Shown here: positions 35,350 through 42,057 of the stretch, piece after piece
How the letters are laid out: every line of letters begins with the position of its first letter
Numbering within the stretch: position 1 is the stretch's first letter
Assembly (NCBI RefSeq): GCF_025566885.1
Contig: NZ_JAOQJQ010000002.1
Span: 434,001 to 498,000 of the forward strand
Direction: 5' to 3'
DNA: 64,000 nucleotides
Origin: Brotonthovivens ammoniilytica
GTDB taxonomy: Bacteria; Bacillota; Clostridia; Lachnospirales; Lachnospiraceae
Notes under the pieces: generated by a model
The model's database searches: none
The model's input: the letters and a program-made list of their open reading frames with translations, nothing else
Told to the model about the DNA's origin: nothing
Translations under genes and position numbers: made by a program

Positions 35350-36598
35350 TGATAACTTATTTTCAATAAGATTGGAGGGAAAACAAATAGATACGAATAA
35401 CCCAAATGACATCATTCCGGATGAATTGCGTAAAACCATAGAGAAAAGCGACAAATTGCGTAAGAGCGTTGCTCCTATTTTGGAACAGCAAGAGAAAATG
35501 AATTATTTTGTGAAAGCGGCGATGGGACCCCAAATTAAAATATCAACACCAGCATTAGATGTGGTGAAAGAAATTACAGAGAATAGTGCTGTAAAAGCGG
35601 TTCAAGATAGCCTTAATACTACAAATTCAATAACTTCAAACACAAAAGCTATGCAGCTATGTGCTGGAGCAGGGTCAGCGATTGAAGCATTGCAAAAAAG
35701 CAATACATTGAAAACTATTGGCGAACTTGCCATAAAATCCGCAATGCCCACTTATCAGTTTGAAAGCCCTGCACTTAAAGCATTTGATAATTGGAGCAAG
35801 AATGCAGTAACAAACTTAGTTTCCGGTCTCAACTCGCTTGTTAAAAGTACAGTAATTCAAGAGATTCACTCCATAACCTCCAGCCTTGGAACGTGGTTAC
35901 AAACAGTAGATTTCTCCCCGCTGACAAGCATACTGGAAAACATTCGTACAATCGGATTTGAATTTGATTACAAAGAAATCAACGAGATATTTCTAAAAGC
36001 AATGTTTGATGCTAAATGGTTTCCGTATGCAGGGTGGATTGCTGATTTTAGAATTGTTGATGAAATGCTTGAAATACTTGACACAAGCAGAGCAAGCAAA
36101 AACCGTATAAAGAGAATAGACAGGTTAATATTTTCCTATTATAACAAAGATGAAATTAATAATCTCAAGCGTGGATGGAGACAAATGAACCTGCCCTCCT
36201 ATATGACAAGAATTTTGGTTCAGTCTGTTCAAGCGTATCATCGTAGAGAATACGCACTTACAGTAAGTGCTTTGTCAACTTTGTGGGAGGGAATAATTCA
36301 AGGAAAAGCGAAAGACGAAAGTTATCGAGTCAGCAAAAAGACTCGTGAAAATCTTACAAAGTTAATTGAGGAAAATGAGTTTGACAGAATCTTTTCATCA
36401 TTTTGCGAAGAATTCATTTTCTATGATTGTAAGAAAGCAGAAGAAGTTAAACCCGATGTTCCCGGACGTCACGGGATAGCTCACTGTTGGTACAATACAT
36501 ATCCAAACAGAAAAGTAGCATTAAATGCAATTCTGTTTACAGACTTTTTATTAGGATTAAAACCTTTAGACAAAACGGAGGAAAAAGAAAATGGATAA
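35336..36598 (+). CDS. Putative HEPN-domain protein of the defence-type operon, about 420 aa
   Basis: No close family is recognised. The N-terminal 200 residues are helical and low in charge, with ALDVVKEITENSAVKAVQDSLNTT and similar; the C-terminal 180 residues form a helical bundle ending with DVPGRHGIAHCWYNTYPNRKVALNAILFTDFLLGL, where R-H-G-I-A-H fits the R-x4-H motif of HEPN ribonucleases and related C-terminal domains. Start uncertain: GTG 35336 overlaps the preceding gene by 14 bases and has no clear ribosome site; TTG at 35372 is an alternative. Overlaps the mod remnant by 8 bases, so the four genes were once one operon. Confidence 0.65.
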   Translation: MLNFDDNLFSIRLEGKQIDTNNPNDIIPDELRKTIEKSDKLRKSVAPILEQQEKMNYFVKAAMGPQIKISTPALDVVKEITENSAVKAVQDSLNTTNSITSNTKAMQLCAGAGSAIEALQKSNTLKTIGELAIKSAMPTYQFESPALKAFDNWSKNAVTNLVSGLNSLVKSTVIQEIHSITSSLGTWLQTVDFSPLTSILENIRTIGFEFDYKEINEIFLKAMFDAKWFPYAGWIADFRIVDEMLEILDTSRASKNRIKRIDRLIFSYYNKDEINNLKRGWRQMNLPSYMTRILVQSVQAYHRREYALTVSALSTLWEGIIQGKAKDESYRVSKKTRENLTKLIEENEFDRIFSSFCEEFIFYDCKKAEEVKPDVPGRHGIAHCWYNTYPNRKVALNAILFTDFLLGLKPLDKTEEKENG

Positions 36599-36758
36599 AC
36601 TCAAAATGCAGACAGCAAATAAGGCTGATGAGAATTTTAGAAAATTAGCGGCAATGTTCCCTAATGCCGTTACCGAAACGATTGACGAAAACGGCGAGGT
36701 ATTCCGTGCTATTGATAAGGATGTGCTTATGCAGGAGATTTCCTGCAACAGTTCATAA
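36591..36758 (+). pseudogene. 5' remnant of a type III restriction Mod methyltransferase gene
   Basis: ATG 36591 with GGAGG 8 bases upstream. The first 50 codons encode the start of an adenine-specific type III Mod subunit (MDKLKMQTANKADENFRKLA, AAMFPNAVTETIDENGEV, RAIDKDVLMQEIS), after which the homology stops at a palindrome (36731-36746) and the frame ends at 36758. The catalytic DPPY domain and the restriction (Res) gene that normally follows are missing. The remaining 55-residue peptide cannot methylate. Confidence 0.8.
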
Positions 36759-37234
36759 ACAGCCATAAGAAGTGGTTCAATGTCCGTAATATCCATAATT
36801 GCCATATTAGAAACTGCTTTCGTAAAGGCTCGATTTCTTTTTAATTCTAATATACTTTTTCTATCGGTCGCATCCGCCACACAAAATTCAATTTGTTTTG
36901 CATATTGTGATTGCCGTCTTTTAGCCAATTCTATCATTTTTTTGCTGTAATCAAAAGCGACAACCGAAGCACCTCTTTGTGCAAGATACGAAGAATAATT
37001 TCCATTGCCACACGCAATATCCAAAATGTAATCCGCAGGATTAGGAGATAGAAGTTCCGTTACTTTGGGGCGCACTACCTCTCTGTGAAATTCATTAGAT
37101 TCGTCACCCATTGCATTATCCCAAAATTGTGCGTTCTCCTCCCAGATTTTTTTACTTTCCTCTGTTCCCATGTTCTCTCCCACTCCCAAAATTTGCTTTT
37201 TTGCTTCCATTAAATCTTCCTTACTATATTCCAT
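36741..37234 (-). pseudogene. SAM-dependent methyltransferase, 3' end lost at junction
   Basis: Class I methyltransferase reading leftwards from ATG 37234 (ribosome site GGAGGG). SAM motif YILDIACGNGNYSSYLAQRGASVVAFDYS, then CVADATDR and the motif IV/V region AVSNMAIMDITDIEPLL. Homology ends at VYELLQ about residue 165, just where the mod remnant from the other strand begins; the frame then reads antisense mod sequence to 36566. The family is usually about 250 residues long, so roughly one third is missing. Substrate unknown (small molecule or peptide). Confidence 0.8.
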
Positions 37235-37385
37235 TGTTACCCTCCATAACTTCTGATTGTTGTCGTCTTGACTATTATGTATCTTTTCTTTCCAAAATGG
37301 TATAGGCTTTTATTTTTGTAATGCTGCAAAACTTTTCTTCTGTAAGGTATTCAAAGGATATTTCCCTTTGCCGCCGCTTGCATTA

Positions 37386-37425
37386 AGCCGCCGCTATTGG
37401 AAAGCCAAAAGCAGCGGCTTTTTTT
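37386..37425 (+). terminator. Orphan plus-strand intrinsic terminator
   Basis: agccgccgct (37386-37395) pairs with agcagcggct (37410-37419) with one mismatch; an inner ttgg/ccaa stem and a seven-T run follow. Both flanking genes read leftwards, so this is likely left over from a plus-strand gene that was lost. The rest of 37235-37465 holds only the promoter region of the methyltransferase. Confidence 0.7.
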
Positions 37426-37465
37426 ACTCGGTATTACCGAAAAGTATAGAAAGCAGGATATGTCA

Positions 37466-37921
37466 TCATTTGTCATTTCTTCTCAATGTAATAACTGCAT
37501 GGCATATCAAGCCAAATACAAGAGAAAAACAGCCACCGCCAAATAGTGATGCTCCCCACCCTGCACCTGACATTGTCATAAAACCGCCAACAAAGAAAAT
37601 ACCAATGCCAAGAAATATACCAACACCATAAAAAAGTCCAATTGCCATATCGTACTTATTAAATTGTCGTTTCTCCTTTTTTTCATATGTTTCCATCTTT
37701 GTTATTACCTCCTTCGCAAAATCGTCCATGTTGACTCCAAAAAGAAAGCAAATTTTTTTCAACATATTTAAATCGGGTTCATTAACATCTCTCTCCCAAT
37801 TCGATAGTGCCTGCCGGGTAACATTCAATTCCCCGGCTAGTTCTTCCTGTGTCATTCCCAATTGTGTTCGCAGATGACGTATTTGCTTTCCTGTTGTAAT
37901 ATTCGTCTGTTCCTGGTTCAA
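37466..37921 (-). CDS. HTH regulator with two membrane spans, 151 aa
   Basis: N-terminal Xre-type domain (GKQIRHLRTQLGMTQEELAGELNVTRQALSNWERDVNEPDLNMLKKIC) followed by a linker and two hydrophobic spans (AIGLFYGVGIFLGIGIFFVGGFMTM and ASLFGGGCFSLVFGLICHAVITL). TTG start at 37921 with AGAGGAGA upstream. Membrane-bound HTH proteins of this kind are found next to transporters or resistance genes in Firmicutes. The gene ends 230 bases before the start of the truncated methyltransferase and lies downstream of tet(W). Confidence 0.85.
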   Translation of the reverse strand: MNQEQTNITTGKQIRHLRTQLGMTQEELAGELNVTRQALSNWERDVNEPDLNMLKKICFLFGVNMDDFAKEVITKMETYEKKEKRQFNKYDMAIGLFYGVGIFLGIGIFFVGGFMTMSGAGWGASLFGGGCFSLVFGLICHAVITLRRNDK

Positions 37922-38002
37922 AATAGTTTCTCCTCTCTGATACTGATTTTATCAATGATATTTCGCAATAGCCAGCAATGAACGCTTGCATTGCGCAAGA
38001 CG

Positions 38003-39922
38003 TTACATTATCTTCTGAAACATATAGCGCACCTTGTCCAGGCGGCTGTTTGGACGGCGGGGCTGGATGACTGGCTTGCCGACAGCGGCCTGATACCCTT
38101 TCAGTTCTGTAAGGCATACGCTCTGCCCGTTGGTGTAAAAGGCCAGATCAGTACGGTATGCCTGTATACAGCGGGCGGGAATCTCGCCAGTAAAGACAAC
38201 TTCATCCTTTTTTACCTGGACCGTTTCGATGGTGGCACAGTATTTCGGTGCATCATGATAAGCCCTGGAAAGATATTCCCGGGGCGCATAGAGGGTGAAG
38301 GAGAGATAAGGTTCCAGCAGTTGCGTCCCTGATTCCTTCAATGCCTGTTCCAATACAATCGGGGCCAATGAGCGGAAGTCCGCCGGCGTGCTGACCGGAC
38401 TGTAATAAAGCCCGTATTCAAAGCAAATCTTACAGTCCGTTACGTTCCAGCCGAACAAGCCCTGCTCCAGCCCGTAACGGATACCATCCCTGACAGCGTT
38501 TTGAAAACTCTGGTTCAAGTATCCCAGCGAAACCCGGCTCTCGTATTGTACACCGGAGCCAAGCGGGAGTGGTGTAACAGACAGTCCGATGGATGCCCAA
38601 AACGGGTTGGGCGGCACCTCGATATGGATGGTGTGGCTGGCTGCTTTGAGCGGCCGCTCCATATAAATGACGGTGGGTTCCTTTACCACTGTTTCAAGCT
38701 TGTATTTTTCCGACAGCAAAGCGGAAACAACCTCCAACTGCACCCGGCCCAAAAAAGAAAGAATGATCTCATGGGTGATGGAATCCACCTCGCAGCGCAA
38801 AAGCGGGTCAGTATCCGCAAGTTGCGTAAGAGCGTCCAGCAGCCGTTCTCTTTGCGCTGCCGTTTTCGGCGCAATCGACGTCCGCAGCATGGGGAGGGGG
38901 TCCTCACGCCACCTTTTACGAGGGAGCCGGGTTGGGTCCCCTAATACATCGAATAACCTCACGCTGTCGCTGGGAAGGATAACAATTTCACCCGGATAAG
39001 CGGTGTCTGTCCGAACAATTTCCCCTTTGGATGGAATACGCATCTCTGTGATTTTCAGCTTTTCTCTCCCGGCCAGGGCCACCGTATCCCGCAGGCGCAG
39101 CGTTCCGCTGTATAGCCGTAGATAGACACGCCGCTGGCCGCAATCTGTATACTCCACCTTGAAAACGCTGCCGCATAGGGCGGCGCTCCCCTGTTCCCCA
39201 ATCGGTTGGAACAGCCCTGTCACCGCATCCATCAACGGTTGAATGCCAAGGCCCTTTTTGGCGCTGCCATAATAGACCGGGAACAGGGAGGCGTCTTGAA
39301 CCCGCCGCTGTTCCTCCCGCACAAGTTTTTCCCGGCTGATTGGTTCTCCTGCGATATACTTTTCCAATAATTTATCGTTATTTTCGATGACCGCATCCCA
39401 TGCTTCTATGTCGGTATTTTCCTCCAGGACTATTTCCGGGGACAGCGACACCGTCTGCTTGATGATAATATCGGCGGAGAGCTTATCCCGAACAGACTGA
39501 ACCACGCTCTGCAAATCAACGCCAGCCTGGTCGATCTTGTTGATAAAGATAACGGTGGGAATGTTCATTTTCCGCAGGGCATGGAACAGAATACGGGTCT
39601 GGGCCTGCACGCCATCTTTAGCGGAGATCACCAAGATGGCCCCATCTAAAACAGCCAAAGAGCGGTACACCTCCGCCAAAAAATCCATGTGGCCGGGCGT
39701 ATCCACAATGTTGACTTTACATCTGTGCCACTGGAAGGAAGTGACTGCCGCTTGAATGGTAATTCCCCGCTGCTGTTCCAAAATCATAGTGTCTGTTCTT
39801 GTAGTCCCTTTATCCACGTTTCCCTGTTCCGCAATCGCTCCACTGGTGTATAGCAGACTTTCCGTCAATGTTGTTTTTCCTGCGTCTACGTGGGCAAGAA
39901 TGCCAATATTGATTATTTTCAT
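38003..39922 (-). CDS. tet(W): Tet(W)-type ribosomal protection tetracycline resistance protein, 639 aa
   Basis: Translation GTPase that displaces tetracycline from the ribosome. EF-G-like motifs are intact: AHVDAGKT (G1), DTPGHMDF (G3), NKID (G4), and C-terminal CQ-type loops in RCIQAYRTDLAFYTNG. Length 639 is normal for the family. From about residue 55 the sequence reads as Tet(W) (HRCKVNIVDTPG, ADIIIKQTVSLSPEIV, GRVQLEVVSALLSEKY); the first 55 residues (YTSGAIAEQGNVDKGTTRTD) differ from Tet(W) as I remember it and are nearer to Tet(O)-like sequence, suggesting a mosaic. The ATG follows AAAAGGAGGA. Expression is probably set by the leader at 39957-40245. Confidence 0.95.
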   Translation of the reverse strand: MKIINIGILAHVDAGKTTLTESLLYTSGAIAEQGNVDKGTTRTDTMILEQQRGITIQAAVTSFQWHRCKVNIVDTPGHMDFLAEVYRSLAVLDGAILVISAKDGVQAQTRILFHALRKMNIPTVIFINKIDQAGVDLQSVVQSVRDKLSADIIIKQTVSLSPEIVLEENTDIEAWDAVIENNDKLLEKYIAGEPISREKLVREEQRRVQDASLFPVYYGSAKKGLGIQPLMDAVTGLFQPIGEQGSAALCGSVFKVEYTDCGQRRVYLRLYSGTLRLRDTVALAGREKLKITEMRIPSKGEIVRTDTAYPGEIVILPSDSVRLFDVLGDPTRLPRKRWREDPLPMLRTSIAPKTAAQRERLLDALTQLADTDPLLRCEVDSITHEIILSFLGRVQLEVVSALLSEKYKLETVVKEPTVIYMERPLKAASHTIHIEVPPNPFWASIGLSVTPLPLGSGVQYESRVSLGYLNQSFQNAVRDGIRYGLEQGLFGWNVTDCKICFEYGLYYSPVSTPADFRSLAPIVLEQALKESGTQLLEPYLSFTLYAPREYLSRAYHDAPKYCATIETVQVKKDEVVFTGEIPARCIQAYRTDLAFYTNGQSVCLTELKGYQAAVGKPVIQPRRPNSRLDKVRYMFQKIM

Positions 39923-39956
39923 GTGATTGTCCTCCTTTTACAGCCCGAAAGGGCAC

Positions 39957-39996
39957 AAAAATCCCCAGCAGTAAAATACTTTTACCACTGGGGATT
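39957..39996 (-). terminator. Attenuator hairpin in the tet(W) leader
   Basis: On the minus strand, atccccagtggtaaaa pairs with ttttactgctggggat and is followed by a five-T run, 35 bases before the tet(W) start. This matches the arrangement upstream of tet(M) in Tn916, where tetracycline-slowed ribosomes allow read-through. Confidence 0.85.
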
Positions 39997-40026
39997 ATAA
40001 TTTGCGGACATACACATATACAGCAT
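39982..40026 (-). CDS. tet(W) leader peptide MLYMCMSANYNPQW, 14 aa
   Basis: A 14-codon gene whose end overlaps the left arm of the attenuator, the position of the 28-residue leader peptide in Tn916 (which also begins MLCMPM). Ribosome stalling here would prevent the hairpin from forming. Two further mini-ORFs lie upstream at 40106-40132 (MIVPFVGA) and 40164-40187. Confidence 0.65.
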   Translation of the reverse strand: MLYMCMSANYNPQW

Positions 40027-40163
40027 ACACCTATTTGTGACTGCTGTTTTTTTGGATATGTCAAAATTGATAAGGCAAAAGTATTCTTAAATTGGGTACA
40101 AAAAATCAAGCCCCCACAAAAGGAACTATCATAATCCTTTGTTCCCACTATTTGATTATAGTT

Positions 40164-40187
40164 TTATTTAAGAATACCTTGCCGCAT
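40164..40187 (-). promoter_or_regulatory. First leader mini-ORF (MRQGILK) and early hairpin of the tet(W) unit
   Basis: Seven codons preceded by AGGAG. Its gtattctta-aat sequence can pair with atttaagaatac at 40081-40092 (minus-strand order), forming a large leader hairpin; the same atgcgg/c-caaggtattcttaaataa string is familiar from the Tn916 tet(M) leader. A second short frame MIVPFVGA (40106-40132) and a T-rich tract lie between them. Confidence 0.6.
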
Positions 40188-40216
40188 ATTTTTTACTCCT
40201 TTTCTGGAATGAAGCT

Positions 40217-40245
40217 ATTATATCACATCAGTTTTAGGAAAGCAA
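40217..40245 (-). promoter_or_regulatory. tet(W) promoter
   Basis: Minus strand TTGCTT (40240-40245), 17 bases, TATAAT (40217-40222), about 30 bases before the first leader mini-ORF. Confidence 0.75.
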
Positions 40246-40284
40246 GTACCTAAAAGAAATTTTTCTTCCCCTTATATGTAACAA

Positions 40285-40383
40285 TCATACCGGCTTCCTG
40301 GCGTTCAGAATGGTTTCTGCTGTCTGCTGTGGTGTTTGGTTGGAATTGTCCAGCCAAAAGCCGATCCGTGGTGTTGTCTGCAT
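40285..40383 (-). pseudogene. Fragment resembling the C-terminus of a small P-loop kinase
   Basis: Minus-strand reading gives PRIGFWLDNSNQTPQQTAETIL, a pattern (W-L-D/N-x-S-N-x-T-x-x-x-T-x-x-x-I) common at the C-terminus of small nucleotide or antibiotic kinases. The frame remains open somewhat upstream without a start region or P-loop. Probably debris from the insertion of the tet(W) segment; the family call is weak. Confidence 0.35.
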
Positions 40384-40580
40384 TTTACTAAATACAAATT
40401 CAATGTATACAGAAAGAAATATATAAGGAGTGGGAGGGATTCCGCCGTAGTCGGCATTGTAGGAAAATCCAAAAGTTTAGATTTTCTCAAAATGCTTATC
40501 TTTTGGTCTTTGGTTCGGAATAGTGTAGTGCTGGCGGTCTATCTATTGTTTTCGGTTGCTTGCTTCTTTACCGTACATGA

Positions 40581-40823
40581 GCATTACTGCCGGGTACAAA
40601 GCGTTTCGGTGAATTAAAAAAATCAATCGGCAGCGTTTCTCAAAAGGTTTTGACTGCTCAGCTTCGTGATATGGAAGAAAACGGACTCGTTAATCGAAAA
40701 GTGTATGCTGAAGTTCCGCCGAGAGTAGAATACTCTCTGACAGAATTGGGACAAAGCTTGAAACCTATTCTCGACGCTATGTGGAGTTGGGGCGAAGATT
40801 ATAAAGAAAAATGTAATAAATAA
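40581..40823 (+). pseudogene. 3' fragment of an HxlR-family regulator gene
   Basis: Encodes GTKRFGELKKSIGSVSQKVL, TAQLRDMEENGLVNRKVY, EVPPRVEYSLTELGQSLKPIL and a final helix with WSWGEDYKEK, which are the recognition helix, wing and C-terminal helix of HxlR regulators. The start of the domain, with its first helix and the start codon, is missing: an in-frame stop lies at 40578. The upstream 390 bases (40190-40580) otherwise contain only the tet(W) promoter and the kinase-like fragment. Confidence 0.8.
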
Positions 40824-40827
40824 CGAA

Positions 40828-40866
40828 AAGACCGTCAAATCTCAACATTCGAGACTTGACGGTCTT
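40828..40866. terminator. Bidirectional terminator-like hairpin
   Basis: Arms 40828-40843 and 40851-40866 (aagaccgtcaa.../...ttgacggtctt) with one mismatch, lying between the HxlR fragment and the convergent ImmA-like gene, whose stop codon it overlaps. T-rich flanks on both sides. Confidence 0.75.
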
Positions 40867-41398
40867 ACATTTTGTGATTGTATTTAAGAAAATCGTTTTG
40901 GTGTTCCTGTTTGCGAAGTTGATAGCCCTGTGCAATCAGCGTATCCACTTTCAGAGCAATCAGGTTTATGTCAGAACACATTGCCCGTGCAATCTGCTGA
41001 ATGTCATAGCCGTTTTCAATGTATTCCAAAATGGTGTCGTCCGGGAGCGAAGCCTGAGAAGCGAAGATATTTGCTTCATACTCCATACGGTTCTCTCTCA
41101 TATCAAAGATGTTGAACTCTTTGAACCCGCCGACAGCAACCGCTTCTTGCCTGTGGAGAACATCGTGTCCGATTTCGTGCCATAGCACTATCTGCTCCAC
41201 GACCGGGTGCATACCGTTTTTAAGAAAAACAAAGCGGTTCTTCAGAATAACTTTATATGCTCCACGCTGCTTGTCAAAATTTCGGTAGATTATATTGATA
41301 CCAAGCTCTTTTGCGACCTTGTACGGGTCACGAGTACCGCAACGGTCAATGAGCTTGTTTACGATTTTCACAATCTCAGCCGTAGTGTAATACCCCAA
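40865..41398 (-). CDS. ImmA/IrrE-type metallopeptidase, 177 aa
   Basis: Contains VLWHEIGHDVLH (HExxH zinc motif) with a downstream MEYEANIFASQASLP helix supplying the third ligand (E). This is the ImmA pattern: a protease that cleaves or inactivates the ICE repressor after DNA damage. TTG start at 41398, 8 bases after GGGAGGTG. Downstream of, and in the same direction as, the repressor gene at 41499-41909, as in ICEBs1 (immR-immA). Confidence 0.88.
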   Translation of the reverse strand: MGYYTTAEIVKIVNKLIDRCGTRDPYKVAKELGINIIYRNFDKQRGAYKVILKNRFVFLKNGMHPVVEQIVLWHEIGHDVLHRQEAVAVGGFKEFNIFDMRENRMEYEANIFASQASLPDDTILEYIENGYDIQQIARAMCSDINLIALKVDTLIAQGYQLRKQEHQNDFLKYNHKM

Positions 41399-41498
41399 TC
41401 CGGCTCACCTCCCATATTATAGTATATCGGATAATAACCCTATAATAAATTATAAACTATTATGTGTCCCATATATTGGACTTAGTTCACTTTGAGGA

Positions 41499-41909
41499 TT
41501 ACTCGTCTTTGCGGTATTTCTTCGGGGTGTATTTTTTATTGTTCTTCTTTGCAATAAGATATGCTTCCTGAATAGCGTCAACCATTTCACGCATATCCTC
41601 GTCAGCCATTTCGCCGCCGGCAAACAGACCGGTAACTTCTGCAAGCAACTCCTGAGCCTGTCTTGCCCCTCTGCGTCCGTATTTATCCTCTACATCAGCG
41701 ATGAAAGCGTCATCCTCAGACAGCAGATAATTCACATTTACATTTAAGGATTCTGCCAGTTTCTTATATCTTTCCATTCCTCTCGGACGGGATTTATCAT
41801 TTTCATAAGAACCAATTATGCGTCGGGTTACGCCGATTTTAGCTGCCAACTCATCTTGACTCATACCAAGTTTTGTTCTTTCAGCCTTGACTTTTTCACC
41901 GAATGTCAT
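41499..41909 (-). CDS. ImmR-like HTH repressor, 136 aa
   Basis: Xre-type domain at the N-terminus (FGEKVKAERTKLGMSQDELAAKIGVTRRIIGSYENDKSRPRGMERYKKLAESLNVNVNYLL) and a helical C-terminal region ending in KKNNKKYTPKKYRKDE. ATG 41909 with AAGGAG; the frame extends further upstream but only into the promoter region. It faces the Y-family polymerase gene across a 149-base control region with three repeated half-sites. Likely represses both directions until ImmA removes it. Confidence 0.88.
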   Translation of the reverse strand: MTFGEKVKAERTKLGMSQDELAAKIGVTRRIIGSYENDKSRPRGMERYKKLAESLNVNVNYLLSEDDAFIADVEDKYGRRGARQAQELLAEVTGLFAGGEMADEDMREMVDAIQEAYLIAKKNNKKYTPKKYRKDE

Positions 41910-41940
41910 TGTGATTTCACTCCTTAAAAGAATATTTACA

Positions 41941-42044
41941 GTTGAACTACCCATTTGCTCTTGACAAGTACAGTTGAAGTGTATATAATATGAATTGGGA
42001 AGTTTAACTACACATAGTGTACACCAAACTACCCAAAATGTCAA
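41941..42044. promoter_or_regulatory. Divergent promoters with repeated operator half-sites
   Basis: Plus: TTGACA (41961-41966), 17 bases, TATAAT (41984-41989), a perfect consensus driving the polymerase gene. Minus: TTGACA (42039-42044), 17 bases, TACACT (42016-42021) driving the repressor. Direct repeats gttgaactaccca (41941-41953), gtttaactacaca (42002-42014) and accaaactaccca (42023-42035) overlap or flank both, as expected for operators of the adjacent HTH repressor. Without repression both promoters would be strong. Confidence 0.75.
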
Positions 42045-42057
42045 GGGGGTTCAAAAA

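Noticed and set aside
36566..36740. C-terminal 58 residues of the leftward methyltransferase frame
   Set aside because: This part is the reverse complement of the mod remnant, so it is not a genuine part of the methyltransferase.
37368..37631. Proline-rich 87-codon plus-strand frame
   Set aside because: Antisense to the membrane-HTH gene and runs through a terminator; no ribosome site.
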